The notes: generated from the letters alone by a model not told the origin. 64,000 nt of DNA from Rossellomorea aquimaris TF-12 (GCF_001648555.1 NZ_LQXM01000025.1:1-64000), one strand, 5' to 3'; shown: positions 1-9,926, counted from the stretch's first letter. A program made the numbers and translations.

Positions 1-153
1 GTTGAGGATTAACGTGTAGAGTTGATCATTAAAGTATAAAGTTGATCATAAATCGTTTCACCCGATAATAAATTCAACCCATTCTTTGAAGTTGAAAATA
101 AATTCATGAAAGTTGAAAATAAAATCTCAAATGTTGATAATATATCTTCTCCA
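1..153. repeat. Degenerate 20-21 bp phased GTTGA repeats
   Basis: The pentamer GTTGA recurs at positions 1, 21, 41, 91, 112 and 133, that is every 20-21 bp (about two helical turns) with a gap around 61-90 where a decayed unit (cccgataataaattcaa) sits. The best units read GTTGAAAATAAATTCATGAA. The remaining bases up to the degU terminator hold no gene that I can see. The array may continue to the left of the window. Confidence 0.6.
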
Positions 154-290
154 CACTCTTTTTCAAATTTAGTGTCACCCTAATTTGACCTCTCAGACTA
201 CTTTTTCAACATCCCAACCCTTTAAATTTATCCTTTTTTATAAAACACACTCTATTTGCTTGAAAAAACCACGTTTTTAGCAATTCCAAA

Positions 291-317
291 CAAAAAACGA
301 CCCTCCAAAAAGGGCCG
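291..317 (-). terminator. Terminator after degU
   Basis: On the minus strand cggccct and agggtcg pair (one G-U) around a 6-nt loop, followed by a T-rich tail (ttttttg). It lies just downstream of the degU stop. Confidence 0.75.
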
Positions 318-340
318 CTCTTTCATTATCATATAAAAAT

Positions 341-1018
341 TTATCGTACTTCTACCCAGCCATTTTTAATCGCAGTGACAACTGCTTGGGTACGATCGTT
401 TACATTCATTTTTTGCAGAATGTTACTTACGTGGTTTTTAACGGTTTTTTCGCTAATGTATAGTGCTTCACCGATTCCACGATTACTTTTTCCGTCTGCA
501 AGCATTTGAAGCACTTCGCACTCGCGACGAGTTAATAAATGTAGCGGGCGGCGAACTTCTGATTGTTGGAATCCACCAGAGTTTTGCGCGTTAGCCAGGC
601 GCTTGTATTCTGCTACCAGGTTATGTGTTACCTTCGGATGAACATAAGAGCCACCTTCAGCTACCACTTTGACAGCATTGATGAGAGCATCTGAGTCCAT
701 TTCTTTAAGTAAATACCCTAGTGCACCTGTTTTTAGTGCATGATTCACATAGTTTTCATCATCGTGAATGGATAAGATGATGACCTTTGTGTCGGGATAT
801 CTATTCATAAGCTCACGCGTTGCTTCTACGCCATTTGTTTCCGGCATATTGATGTCCATAAGAACAACGTCTGGTTCATGAATTTCTACCAGGTTCATTG
901 CTTCTGAACCGTCATCGCCTTCTGCGACAACGTTAAAAGAAGGTTCGAATTCCAGGATTCGTTTTACTCCTTCTCTAAATAGCTGATGATCATCAATGAT
1001 AACAATATTTGTTGCCAT
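341..1018 (-). CDS. degU: Two-component response regulator DegU
   Basis: Cytoplasmic transcription factor phosphorylated by DegS; in B. subtilis it controls exoenzymes, motility, competence and biofilm genes. The 225-aa protein has an N-terminal receiver domain (about residues 3-120) with the acidic pair IIDD, the phospho-acceptor D55 in VLMDINMPE and the later K in LLKEMD, then a LuxR-type HTH (about 155-220, [15 protein letters not shown] ... [13 protein letters not shown]). Length is close to the B. subtilis protein (about 229 aa). A clear GGGAGG ribosome site precedes the ATG, and degS lies 31 bp upstream in the same direction. Identification is secure from sequence and context. Confidence 0.97.
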   Translation of the reverse strand: MATNIVIIDDHQLFREGVKRILEFEPSFNVVAEGDDGSEAMNLVEIHEPDVVLMDINMPETNGVEATRELMNRYPDTKVIILSIHDDENYVNHALKTGALGYLLKEMDSDALINAVKVVAEGGSYVHPKVTHNLVAEYKRLANAQNSGGFQQSEVRRPLHLLTRRECEVLQMLADGKSNRGIGEALYISEKTVKNHVSNILQKMNVNDRTQAVVTAIKNGWVEVR

Positions 1019-1049
1019 GTCATTCGCCTCCCTAAACCTTAGAAAAAAT

Positions 1050-2192
1050 TTACATAGTAAGCGGAACTTGTATGAGTACTACGGTTCCCGCTCCAATTTT
1101 TGAGTCGATCGTGATGTCTCCTTCAAGAAGGTCGACACGCTCTTTCATCCCCATAATGCCAAAGGATCCGCTTTTTTGTTTTTCTTTGTCGAACCCTTTA
1201 CCGTTATCTTTTACGACAACTGTTATTTTGTCTTTCTTTACTTCTACTTTAACTTGTATTTGTTTGGACTGCGCATGCTTTAAAGCATTTTGCACGCTTT
1301 CTTGTACTAATCGAAATAGAGCGACTTCATATTTTGAAGGAAGTCTGATATCTAGTCCAATATTCACAAACTGAATACTAGTCTCTTGGTTATACTCTTC
1401 GATTGTACTTAAGTACTTTTTGAGGGTCGGGATTAATCCCAGGTCATCTAAAGCCATTGGTCTGAGATCGTAAATGATTCTTCGCACCTCATATAAGGCC
1501 GAGCGGACCATACGTTTTAAGTCCCTGATTTCCTTAATGGCTTCATCTGCGCCTCTTTCACGATACACTCGTTCAATTAGATCGGAGCGCATCAAGACGT
1601 TGGCCATCATTTGGGCTGGTCCATCATGAATTTCCCTCGATAAGCGCTTTCGCTCATCTTCTTGGGCTTCAATGATCTTGAGTCCGAAATCCTGACGCTG
1701 CTTCGCGTCTTCTAATGCCTCATTCACTTGTCTTAGATCACTGTTTAAGTAGTTAAGAACCACGGATATCTGTGAGCACAGATGCTCTGCTCTCTCAATT
1801 GTGTCTCCCAACGATTGCAATCGTCGTTCCAGTTCATCACGACGCTCTCTTAGCTGCTGTTCTAGTTGTCTATTCATGGAAAGTTTCATTTGAAGGTCAT
1901 GTGCCTTCTCGTACGCTTCCCTTACTTGGTCTTCAGAGTAGGTTTGAAAGTGCTTGCTTACTTCTGAAAGCCTGAGCCTTGCAAACTTGGACTGTTGATG
2001 AAGACCTTCACCTTCATCAATCACCTTAAAGACCATTTCACGTACTTCATTTAATTCTCTTGTTAATTCTTCAAAATCGTTTCGACACTGCTCTCCAATT
2101 TGAAAGATTTCATCCTTACTTTGGTCGACCGTATCCACCATTTTTTTCAGGATGGTATCTAACATCTTGGTGTTTATTTTTTTTAGTGACAC
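1050..2192 (-). CDS. degS: Sensor histidine kinase DegS
   Basis: Soluble histidine kinase that phosphorylates DegU. The 380-aa protein has an N-terminal coiled-coil sensor region (about residues 20-165, many heptads, no membrane segment), a HisKA_3 dimerisation/phospho-acceptor domain with H189 in [10 protein letters not shown], and a HATPase_c domain (about 290-378; [28 protein letters not shown]). The histidine falls at the same residue number as in B. subtilis DegS. The gene is directly upstream of degU with a short gap, so the two are co-transcribed. Nothing is unusual. Confidence 0.97.
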   Translation of the reverse strand: MSLKKINTKMLDTILKKMVDTVDQSKDEIFQIGEQCRNDFEELTRELNEVREMVFKVIDEGEGLHQQSKFARLRLSEVSKHFQTYSEDQVREAYEKAHDLQMKLSMNRQLEQQLRERRDELERRLQSLGDTIERAEHLCSQISVVLNYLNSDLRQVNEALEDAKQRQDFGLKIIEAQEDERKRLSREIHDGPAQMMANVLMRSDLIERVYRERGADEAIKEIRDLKRMVRSALYEVRRIIYDLRPMALDDLGLIPTLKKYLSTIEEYNQETSIQFVNIGLDIRLPSKYEVALFRLVQESVQNALKHAQSKQIQVKVEVKKDKITVVVKDNGKGFDKEKQKSGSFGIMGMKERVDLLEGDITIDSKIGAGTVVLIQVPLTM

Positions 2193-2738
2193 GGTACACC
2201 CCTCTTTTGTTCCACAATAGTAGTATCTCTAGAATTTAGAATGAAGTTGCTATTCTTCTATAGTAAAATAAATTGGTTTATTTTTCTCATGGTGCAACAG
2301 GCTGCCAACATATGTCTAACGACCTATCACCCCTCTATAAAATAATACCTATTATTACTTCAATGGTAAATAACAAAACTCCTTTATTCATCTAGGCATA
2401 TTCCTACGTAATACTTCTATTAAGGGATTATACGCTCAAGCTCAGTTCAAAAAGCAAGATGATCAACTAGACCATTCGAACTTCCCAGACTGACTAAGGA
2501 ACACGTGAAGTATTACTATCAGCGTCCATTATACCATGTCACAAATTGTCGGAGATTAAAGTTTCATTACATTGTATTACCATTATTTCATGTAGAACCA
2601 TATATTTCCTTGTAGGATAAACTCAATCTGTGCAATTTTTTGTTAACTCCTTTATAGTAAGAAGAAGAAAATAAACCTAAACTATTTACCCTTTACATAT
2701 AGTTCTTAAACATACACTAAAATGGAGGAGAATGAATA
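2193..2738. other. Divergent intergenic region degS / yvyE
   Basis: About 545 bp of AT-rich sequence between the divergent degS and yvyE genes, which must contain both promoters. I see no coding remnant, no strong hairpin and no unambiguous -35/-10 pair. Confidence 0.4.
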
Positions 2739-3377
2739 TTGCTACATCACTATAATACCGTCAAAGGCTACGGAGAAAATGAAATCAATATTGAACGATC
2801 TCGGTTTATCGCTCATGTTAATCGGGTTGAAAGTGAAGCAGAAGCTCAAGACTTTATTTCAGATATTAAAAAAAAGCATTGGGATGCGTCTCACAATTGC
2901 TCCGCCTATATGATTGGAGAAACCAACCTTATACAAAAAGCAAACGATGACGGGGAACCCAGTGGAACGGCAGGAGTACCAATGTTAGAGGTGTTAAAGA
3001 AACGAGATCTAAAAGACACAATTGTCGTCGTCACACGATATTTCGGCGGAATTAAGCTTGGTGCAGGTGGTCTGATTAGAGCTTATGGAAAAGCAACCTC
3101 TGAGGGTCTGAATGCCACAGGAATTGTCGAAAGAAGCTTGATGAGAGTGATGAAAACGAAGATTGATTATACATGGTTGGGGAAAGTTGAAAATGAAGTA
3201 AGATCTTCCCATTATCAACTCAAAGACATTCATTATTTAGATGCTGTTGAGGTCGAAGTGTATGTTGAGGAAGCTTCTAAAGAGAATTTTGTGGATTGGA
3301 TGACGGAGCTTACAAATGGACAAGGATTTATTGTAGAAGAAAATATCGAGTATTTAGAAAAGCCAGTCAAAGAGTAA
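2739..3377 (+). CDS. yvyE: YigZ/IMPACT family protein YvyE
   Basis: Conserved cytoplasmic protein of the YigZ/IMPACT (UPF0029) family; the molecular role is not firmly known. 212 aa. The N-terminal UPF0029 domain (about 15-125) carries the family signatures SRFIAHV, HNCSAYMIG, DDGEPSGTAGVPMLEVL and TRYFGGIKLGAGGLIRAYGKA; a ferredoxin-like DUF1949 domain (about 140-205) follows. The start is TTG at 2739, supported by GGAGG nine bases upstream; the in-frame alternatives are worse. In B. subtilis this gene also sits between degSU and an LCP gene, which supports the assignment. Confidence 0.93.
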   Translation: MLHHYNTVKGYGENEINIERSRFIAHVNRVESEAEAQDFISDIKKKHWDASHNCSAYMIGETNLIQKANDDGEPSGTAGVPMLEVLKKRDLKDTIVVVTRYFGGIKLGAGGLIRAYGKATSEGLNATGIVERSLMRVMKTKIDYTWLGKVENEVRSSHYQLKDIHYLDAVEVEVYVEEASKENFVDWMTELTNGQGFIVEENIEYLEKPVKE

Positions 3378-3422
3378 TTCAATTTCATTAAAGTTACTTT
3401 TCTTACAAAATTAAATGAATGA

Positions 3423-3451
3423 TTTACCTATTAGATATTTTTAGTTAATAT
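3423..3451 (+). promoter_or_regulatory. Predicted sigma-A promoter of the LCP gene
   Basis: TTTACC, a 17-bp spacer and TAATAT lie about 46 bp ahead of the LCP start. Predicted by eye only. Confidence 0.45.
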
Positions 3452-3497
3452 ATATAGATGCAAGTAATTAATCATTTTTAAAGTAGGGATTATTTTT

Positions 3498-4487
3498 ATG
3501 GATATGTACTCCAGAAGCAACTATAGGGCTAGAAAAAGGTTGAGAAAGAAAAGGATTTTTAGAGTCATACTATTTCTCTTTTTAATAATCACAATTGGTG
3601 GAGCAACTTTTTTCGGAATTAATTTTTTTACTAATACACAAAGTGCCACAAACAAAATTTATCAAGAGCTTGATCCAGATAAATTTGGTGAAAAGATGAA
3701 TGATGTTGAAGTAACGAAGGACCCTTTTACAATTTTAATGACCGGCGTTGAAAATCAAGAAGGTGGACTAGGCAGGTCAGACGTTCTTCTACTATTAACT
3801 GTTAATCCTAAAACGGAAGAAATTAAAATGCTCAGCATTCCACGAGATACTCTCACATATGTTGAAGAGGCAGGGTATGAGACAAAGATAACACATGCTT
3901 ACAGTTATGGGGGCATTGAACCTACCATAGAAGCAGTTAATGAATTAATTGATGTTCCAATTGATTATTATGTAACGACAAACTTTAAAGGTTTTGAAGA
4001 TATTATAGATACTTTAGGTGGTGTCACGGTAGATGTTCCATTTACATTTAAAGCTCAGTTAACAGACAGTCTTCGTTGGAAAACCTATTACGAAGGTAAA
4101 ATGGACTTGAATGGAAATGAAGCTCTTGCTTATGTACGTATGAGGAAGCAAGATCCCCGTGGTGATTTAGGAAGAAATGAACGGCAACAACAAGTTATCA
4201 GAGCTATAATGGAAGAAGGTACATCAATTTCAAAACTACCTAAAATAAATAATGTGATTGAAGACGTGGGTAACAACGTTAAGACTAATATACCCCCTTC
4301 TAAGTTTTTAAGCTTTGTAAAACTGTATACCAAAATGAAGGATACTAAAATTGAAAGATTATCTATAGACGGTGTAAATGATTATATAGATGGTGCATCC
4401 TATTATTTAGCTAGTGAAGAGTCATTGGATGAACTAACAGATATACTAAATAGCACCTTAGAAAAAAACACATCTTCTAATGAATGA
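3498..4487 (+). CDS. tagU: LCP family cell-wall polymer ligase (LytR/TagU type)
   Basis: LytR-CpsA-Psr proteins attach undecaprenyl-linked glycopolymers (teichoic acids, capsules, secondary polymers) to peptidoglycan on the outer face of the membrane. 329 aa: a basic cytoplasmic N-terminus (residues 1-20), one membrane anchor (about 20-45), then an LCP domain (about 80-250). Visible family residues are ILMTGVE, GRSDVLLLLTVNP, SIPRDT, LGGVTVDVPF and the arginine-rich YVRMRKQDPRGDLGRNERQQQVI. yvyE precedes it as in B. subtilis, where the neighbour is tagU. Given the polymer operon and tagO downstream, it may ligate that polymer; this is inference. Confidence 0.9.
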   Translation: MDMYSRSNYRARKRLRKKRIFRVILFLFLIITIGGATFFGINFFTNTQSATNKIYQELDPDKFGEKMNDVEVTKDPFTILMTGVENQEGGLGRSDVLLLLTVNPKTEEIKMLSIPRDTLTYVEEAGYETKITHAYSYGGIEPTIEAVNELIDVPIDYYVTTNFKGFEDIIDTLGGVTVDVPFTFKAQLTDSLRWKTYYEGKMDLNGNEALAYVRMRKQDPRGDLGRNERQQQVIRAIMEEGTSISKLPKINNVIEDVGNNVKTNIPPSKFLSFVKLYTKMKDTKIERLSIDGVNDYIDGASYYLASEESLDELTDILNSTLEKNTSSNE

Positions 4488-4512
4488 TTTCATCACATAT
4501 ATTATGATTTTA

Positions 4513-4559
4513 AAAAACACAGAAAAAAGGAGTTCCTGCTCTTTTTTTCTGTGTTTTTT
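4513..4559 (+). terminator. Terminator after the LCP gene
   Basis: The arms aaaaaacacagaaaaaa and ttttttctgtgtttttt pair with a short loop, ending in a long T-run. The hairpin follows the LCP stop by 25 bp. Confidence 0.8.
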
Positions 4560-4624
4560 ACATTTTTTGTAAGATATGGTATTTTTTTATTGGCGAATAT
4601 CCTCTATTTTTGTCACAATTTACA

Positions 4625-4653
4625 TTGGAATATTTAACAAAATCAGATAAAAT
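4625..4653 (+). promoter_or_regulatory. Predicted promoter of the amidase operon
   Basis: TTGGAA, 17 bp, TAAAAT, about 36 bp upstream of the amidase start. No SigD-type motif was recognised, unlike the lytABC operon of B. subtilis. Confidence 0.5.
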
Positions 4654-4689
4654 AAAACATAGTTTGAAAGATTATCTGAGGAGGAAATT

Positions 4690-7566
4690 ATGAAAAAAAT
4701 TGTTGTCTCTACTGTTTTAGCCGCTTCTGTCGTATTTCCGTTAACATCTTACGCTGACAGTTTTCCGCAAAATTTGGAAGTTTCTAAGTCAGCGCTAGTA
4801 AGAACTGGTGCTACAACAAATTATCAAGTCATCACAAGTCTTGATAGTGGAGAAGATATAAAAGTCGTAGGAGAATTCATTAATAGTTTAGGAGAAAAAT
4901 GGTTTCGAGTGGATGTAAATGGCAAGCTTGGATGGACTCAAGCTGTGAATTTTGGTGATACCACTTCCTTGGATGTAAAAGCTTTTGTTAACGAAGATAA
5001 TGTTCATGTTCGAAGAGGAACCTCTACTTCATACGATATTGTAGATAAATTAATGGAAGACAAGGAAGTAACAATTCTAGATGAACATTTAACTGCTAGT
5101 CAAGAAACATGGTATCAAATTGCTTATGATGGAAAAATTGGTTGGATGTACGGCACTTTCCTAACTAAAGTGGAAAAACCAACTACTTCTGGTCCTGAGC
5201 AATTGGAAAAGGACATGGTAGTAAATACATCTAATACTAAAATGCACACTGGTGCCACAACTGAATATAAAATCGTAACTACCCTTAACGAAAAACAAAT
5301 TGTTCATACTGTTTCTAAGTTTACGAACTCATTGGGAGAATCTTGGTATCAAGTTGAAGTAAATGCAAATCGTGGATGGATCAATGCTAAATACTTATCT
5401 GATGTAGAAGAGAATAATCCTCCTTCCCCTGAAGAAACAAATTCAATAATTCAAGTACAAAAAGCTGAAATTCGAACAGGAGCTTCAAGCGCCTATAAAA
5501 TTATTAAATATGCTTATTTAAATGAGAGTTATGTAATTATTGACACGTTTAATAATTCTCTAGGCGAAAAATGGTTTCGAGTAAAAGTAGGTGACAGTGC
5601 GGGATGGATTAAAAGTAGTTCTTTTGAAAAAAAGCAAGATGTTTCGACTAAGACTGTAACAATAGAGAAGGCCGAAATAAGAACCGGAGCTTCTAGTGCC
5701 TATAAAGTCATCCAATATGCATATGAGAATGAAGACCTTAAAGTAGTAGGAGAATTTAGTAATTCATTAGGTGAAAAGTGGTATCAAATTGATTTGGTTA
5801 CTACAAAGGGATGGATTAATGAAAAAGCATTTTTAGATGCTCTTCCACCAACTCCAGAAAACCCAGATTCTAACGAATATAAATTCACCGTAGGTGCTAT
5901 CGTTTATTCTAAGTTGGATCAAACGAATGTACATAGTGGTGCTACTTCATCTTATAAAATAGTAACTAAATTGAACGTTAATAGTCCTGTAAACGTAGTC
6001 GATTTTTTCACAAACTCTTTAGGTGAAAAGTGGATTAAAGTTCAAATAAGCCCAAGCTTGATAGGGTGGGTTAAAGAAAATGAGCTAAGCAATAATAAGG
6101 CATTAGGGTATCCCCTATATATTAGTGTTGATGTAGCAAATTTAAGAAGTGGCCCTTCACTTTCTAATGAGGTTGTAAATCAAGGAGCAAAAGGTGAAAA
6201 GTTTACTGCTATTTCTTCGACTAAAGACTCCGATGGAGATACATGGTATGAAATCTCCAAAGATAGCAACGTTTATTGGGCACACGAGTCAGTTGTTTCA
6301 AAAACTGAAACACTACTAAACGAGGTTCGTACTATTAAATTATTAAATTCAGTAATTCGATCAGGAGCCAATTACAGTTATCCTATAACAAAATATTTAG
6401 CTTACGGTAATAAAGTTACCCTATTAAAAGAATACGTAAACGCATCTAATGAAAAGTGGTATCAAGTTAAAGCAGAGTCAGGCGAAACAGGATGGATGTC
6501 TGAATATGATGTGCAGGTAGGATATCCAGTAGGGTACGCAAATAAAGATGGGGTTGCTCTTAGAAGAGGAGCAAGCACCAGTTATAGCGCTGAATCTTAC
6601 CTTAAGTTAAATGATGAAGTGAAAGTAATTAGAGAACTAAATGGATGGAAAAATGTTGAGACTCTCAATGGTACAAGAGGTTGGATGTTGTCTAGCGACA
6701 TTTCAGCTATCTCAATGAAACAGCTATCTTCCCCTGTAATAAAAAATCTATGGAAAGAATCAACTATTACATGGTCAAAAACATCAGATTTCCATGTGAC
6801 GTACGCAAGAAATACATTTAATTCAATAAAAATCTATGGTGATATGACAAGCATTCAAATTCCTAATGAATCTACACCTGGGGTAGAAAAAGCTTATGTA
6901 TCTATCGCAGCCGACGGAACAAAAGTATTATATGTGACCTTTAAACCAGGATATACCTTTACACTTAGGGAATATTCTGATCGATTATCACTAAAGGTTA
7001 TGCCTCTTGGACTCCCTGGGAAAAAGATTATCATTGATGCAGGTCATGGCGGAAAAGATACTGGTGCGGTAGGATATTCCGGACTCTATGAAAAGGAAGT
7101 CGTTTTAGATACAGCGATAAAGTTAAAAGCAGAGTTAGAGAGACAAGGCGCAACGGTTCTACTCACAAGGGATACTGATGTATTTTTAGAGCTATATGAA
7201 CGCACAGATATCGCAAATGACTCTGATTATGATGCTTTTGTTAGTATTCACGGAGATTCTCACACGACTACATCAAGAGGTTCGACAACCTATTATAATA
7301 AGTCGGTTAACTTTAATGGACCAAAAAGCTATGATTTAGGTCTTACGGTTCAAAATAACCTAGTATCTAATATAGGGACCTATAATCGCGGTGTCCAAGA
7401 GCAACTATTTTATGTTAATAGAAAGAATGAACTTCCTAGTATCTTGGTAGAGTTAGCCTTCTTATCAAATCCAACAGAAGAAGCAAGAATGAAAACACAA
7501 GAATTTAGAATTAATGCAGCTAAAGGAATAGCTAACGGATTGAAAGAATATTTTTCAACACCTTAA
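4690..7566 (+). CDS. N-acetylmuramoyl-L-alanine amidase with nine SH3b-like repeats
   Basis: Secreted autolysin expected to cleave the MurNAc-L-Ala bond of peptidoglycan. 958 aa: signal peptide (1-22, ending SYADS), nine SH3b-like repeats (about 27-675), an AMIN-like segment (about 685-770), and a C-terminal Amidase_3 domain (about 775-955). The zinc/catalytic residues are visible: DAGHGGKDTGA (His), YEKEVV (Glu), SIHGDS (His), VELAFLSN (Glu). Most repeats contain R/H-[ST]GA-x-x-x-Y and the signature NSLGEKW. The ATG has a GAGGAGG ribosome site. It heads a three-gene operon functionally resembling lytC-lytA-lytB. The repeat number is high for this family. Confidence 0.93.
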   Translation: MKKIVVSTVLAASVVFPLTSYADSFPQNLEVSKSALVRTGATTNYQVITSLDSGEDIKVVGEFINSLGEKWFRVDVNGKLGWTQAVNFGDTTSLDVKAFVNEDNVHVRRGTSTSYDIVDKLMEDKEVTILDEHLTASQETWYQIAYDGKIGWMYGTFLTKVEKPTTSGPEQLEKDMVVNTSNTKMHTGATTEYKIVTTLNEKQIVHTVSKFTNSLGESWYQVEVNANRGWINAKYLSDVEENNPPSPEETNSIIQVQKAEIRTGASSAYKIIKYAYLNESYVIIDTFNNSLGEKWFRVKVGDSAGWIKSSSFEKKQDVSTKTVTIEKAEIRTGASSAYKVIQYAYENEDLKVVGEFSNSLGEKWYQIDLVTTKGWINEKAFLDALPPTPENPDSNEYKFTVGAIVYSKLDQTNVHSGATSSYKIVTKLNVNSPVNVVDFFTNSLGEKWIKVQISPSLIGWVKENELSNNKALGYPLYISVDVANLRSGPSLSNEVVNQGAKGEKFTAISSTKDSDGDTWYEISKDSNVYWAHESVVSKTETLLNEVRTIKLLNSVIRSGANYSYPITKYLAYGNKVTLLKEYVNASNEKWYQVKAESGETGWMSEYDVQVGYPVGYANKDGVALRRGASTSYSAESYLKLNDEVKVIRELNGWKNVETLNGTRGWMLSSDISAISMKQLSSPVIKNLWKESTITWSKTSDFHVTYARNTFNSIKIYGDMTSIQIPNESTPGVEKAYVSIAADGTKVLYVTFKPGYTFTLREYSDRLSLKVMPLGLPGKKIIIDAGHGGKDTGAVGYSGLYEKEVVLDTAIKLKAELERQGATVLLTRDTDVFLELYERTDIANDSDYDAFVSIHGDSHTTTSRGSTTYYNKSVNFNGPKSYDLGLTVQNNLVSNIGTYNRGVQEQLFYVNRKNELPSILVELAFLSNPTEEARMKTQEFRINAAKGIANGLKEYFSTP

Positions 7567-7618
7567 AAGTAGTTTAAAGTAAATTACTAGTATGATAGGA
7601 TTATAATGGTAATTGTTT

Positions 7619-7642
7619 GGGGATTCGTGCCCTCGAATCCCC
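7619..7642 (+). other. Perfect 9-bp inverted repeat in the operon gap
   Basis: ggggattcg and cgaatcccc flank a 6-nt loop (tgccct) between the amidase gene and the next gene. No T-run follows immediately, so an attenuator or an mRNA-processing/stabilising stem is more likely than a full terminator. Confidence 0.55.
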
Positions 7643-7671
7643 TGAATAATATTTTAGGAGGAAAATATGCA

Positions 7672-8364
7672 ATGAAAAAAATGAAAAAAAAGTCGCTGAT
7701 ACTAATTTTCGGTTTATTAATAGGACTCTCTGGTTTATTCTTTACCCCAATTGGCACTTCCGCAAACAGCAATGTTTTATTAGCGAGTGTAGAATGGGTT
7801 ACATCACAAATCAATCCTTTAAATTCCAAAATAAGTTCACTAGAAAACAAGGTTCAGACTCAACAAAGTGAAATTGATACTCTAAAAAATCAAGTGGCAG
7901 AACTTTCTGGAAGTGATCCATCAACCCCACCTCCTACATCATCATTGCCAAGTGAAGTTTTTGTAACTAAGTCTTCTGCAAACGTTCACTCTGGCGCAAC
8001 AGTTGAATATAAGATTTTAGCAACTAAACCTTATGGATCTTCCCTCAAAGTAGTAGATGATTTTGTTTCAGGTTCAGGTAAATGGTATAGAGTAGAACTC
8101 TCTGCAACTGTAAAAGGGTGGATTTATTCAGGTGACGTATCTACTACTAAGCCATCTACAACAAAACAAGTATTCACTTTCGGTGATGTTTATCTCCGTA
8201 CAGGTGCTTCGACTGGCTATCAAGTAGTTACTCTTATCCCTAAAGGAACGACACTAACGTATATTCAAACATTTAAAAATAGTTTAGGTGAAACTTGGTA
8301 TAATGTGAAAACTTCTTCAGGTCAAGTAGGATGGGTATATAGTGGCCTTGCTGAGGTGAGGTAA
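7672..8364 (+). CDS. Secreted coiled-coil protein with two SH3b domains
   Basis: Exported cell-wall-associated protein, specific role unknown. 230 aa from the ATG at 7672, chosen because AGGAGG lies 10 bases upstream; the longer frame from 7606 would put the signal peptide inside the protein. It has a basic, hydrophobic signal peptide (MKKMKKKS then a 20-residue hydrophobic run, ending GTSANS), a short coiled coil (about 45-75, ISSLENKVQTQQSEIDTLKNQ), a Pro/Ser linker, and two SH3b-like repeats (about 95-155 and 165-228), the second with NSLGETW. The same repeat signature occurs in both flanking genes, so the three probably recognise the same wall component. Confidence 0.8.
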   Translation: MKKMKKKSLILIFGLLIGLSGLFFTPIGTSANSNVLLASVEWVTSQINPLNSKISSLENKVQTQQSEIDTLKNQVAELSGSDPSTPPPTSSLPSEVFVTKSSANVHSGATVEYKILATKPYGSSLKVVDDFVSGSGKWYRVELSATVKGWIYSGDVSTTKPSTTKQVFTFGDVYLRTGASTGYQVVTLIPKGTTLTYIQTFKNSLGETWYNVKTSSGQVGWVYSGLAEVR

Positions 8365-9893
8365 TGATGAAAAAGTTCGGTATAGTTAGTTTTATTTTGT
8401 TGCTAATGGTCTCTCTACCTTTAACAGCAATGGCTGCGGATCCGGTCAAATATTCAAACCAAGTAGATGTAAATATAAAAGAATCATCAAGTGTGTATGT
8501 TTCACTAAAGGGAAGTTATCAACTAGTCAATCTTGATACACAATCAATTGAGATTCTGCCTGTAAACACTACAGTTTATGGTAAAAAGACTTCAAGCGGT
8601 GTTCAAGTTGATTATCAATCTAAATATCAAACATCAGCTAAAGGGTTTGATATTCAAGAGATACCGGGGAATCAAAAGATTGCTATTTTCACTCTTCAAA
8701 GTGAGATGAAAAAAGGTGCTTCAAGCGGTTATCCTACAATAAAAACATTTAGTGCTGGGGACAGTGCTACTTATATTCAATCGTTTACAAATTCATTAGG
8801 TGAAACCTGGTATAATGTCACTTCGGGTTCTTCCTCTGGATGGGTACTAGGTTCAACCACTCAATTACAAACAATTTCTGGATTGTCTCTAGTTGATGCT
8901 AGTGATGGTAGAACCTATAGAGGGAGTTTCTTATTCTCCCCTTCAGGTACTAATGTTAAACTGATTAATTATTTAGGTATGGAAGACTATCTTAAAGGTG
9001 TATTGCCTAATGAAATGCCTGCCTCTTGGCATACTGAAGCCTTAAAAGCTCAAGCTATTGCAGCTAGAAGCTACGCATATTCAACGAAGAGCACCCTTTC
9101 TAATACAGTTGCAAGTCAAGTTTACAAAGGCTACTCAAGTGAAGATTCCAGAACAAATGCAGCAGTGGAAGCTACTAAAGATTTAAAAGCCGTATATGGC
9201 GGAAAACCTATTCAAACGTTTTTCTACTCTACCAGTGGGGGGAAAACTGCTAATATTTCAGATGTATGGAACACCTCTCAACAGCCATACTACACTTCAG
9301 TTGCAGATACTTATGAGAATTCACCTCATAGTAACTGGACCCAATCGTTTACTCCTAACGAGATTTTGAAATCTTTTGGAGTAACAAAAGCAGATACTGT
9401 ATTGTATGACATGTCTTTATCAAAAACTGGTGCTAATGGAGAAGTTTCTGGAGTTACTCTTACTACCTCTGATGGGGTTATCACAAAAACCGGGAACGAA
9501 AATACGATTCGTAAATTATTCCCAATTTCAAGTTCAAGCTCCTATGGGATGATCAAATCAAATTGGTTTGATACGAGCTTAACCAAAAGTAAAAATGCTT
9601 TTGTTGTTCAAACTGCTTCAGGACAAAGCAATATTTCTTCTGCTGTAGCGCAAACCGTTCAGACAAAATCTGGACAAGTTACACTGTCTAACCCTACTTA
9701 TTCTATTCAAACCAACTCTGGAGTTATAACTTCAAGTGGTATTACAAGCGTCACAGATATCACTTTAAATGGTAAAGGATTTGGTCATAGAATTGGAATG
9801 AGTCAATATGGAGCAAAAGGATTTGCTGAAAATGGCTGGAATGCTGAAAAAATCATAACTCACTATTTTCAAGGATCTACCGTTAGTAAATAA
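8364..9893 (+). CDS. SpoIID/LytB-domain protein with SH3b domain
   Basis: Secreted SpoIID/LytB-family protein. SpoIID is a peptidoglycan lytic transglycosylase, while LytB modulates the LytC amidase. 509 aa: signal peptide (1-24, ending AMAAD), a poorly characterised N-terminal region, one SH3b-like repeat (about 110-165, NSLGETW), and a SpoIID domain (about 190-505) with YLGMEDYLKGVLPNEMP, LKAQAIAARSYA, YSTSGGKT and the C-terminal GKGFGHRIGMSQYGAKG. The start overlaps the previous stop by one base (taATG), with GAGGTGAGG upstream, so translation is coupled. Operon partnership with an amidase mirrors B. subtilis lytB-lytC. Confidence 0.92.
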   Translation: MMKKFGIVSFILLLMVSLPLTAMAADPVKYSNQVDVNIKESSSVYVSLKGSYQLVNLDTQSIEILPVNTTVYGKKTSSGVQVDYQSKYQTSAKGFDIQEIPGNQKIAIFTLQSEMKKGASSGYPTIKTFSAGDSATYIQSFTNSLGETWYNVTSGSSSGWVLGSTTQLQTISGLSLVDASDGRTYRGSFLFSPSGTNVKLINYLGMEDYLKGVLPNEMPASWHTEALKAQAIAARSYAYSTKSTLSNTVASQVYKGYSSEDSRTNAAVEATKDLKAVYGGKPIQTFFYSTSGGKTANISDVWNTSQQPYYTSVADTYENSPHSNWTQSFTPNEILKSFGVTKADTVLYDMSLSKTGANGEVSGVTLTTSDGVITKTGNENTIRKLFPISSSSSYGMIKSNWFDTSLTKSKNAFVVQTASGQSNISSAVAQTVQTKSGQVTLSNPTYSIQTNSGVITSSGITSVTDITLNGKGFGHRIGMSQYGAKGFAENGWNAEKIITHYFQGSTVSK

Positions 9894-9926
9894 AAAAATC
9901 ACGAGCCTAGGCTCGTGATTTTTTTA
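9893..9926. terminator. Bidirectional terminator
   Basis: A near-perfect palindrome, aaaaaatcacgagcc / ggctcgtgatttttt, lies between the convergent SpoIID-type gene (+) and the last glycosyltransferase of the polymer operon (-). It has T-runs on both strands. Confidence 0.85.

Noticed and set aside
1..153. Possible CRISPR array.
   Set aside because: The units are only 5-15 matching bases with 20-21 bp period and no unique spacers of regular length; no cas genes are present.
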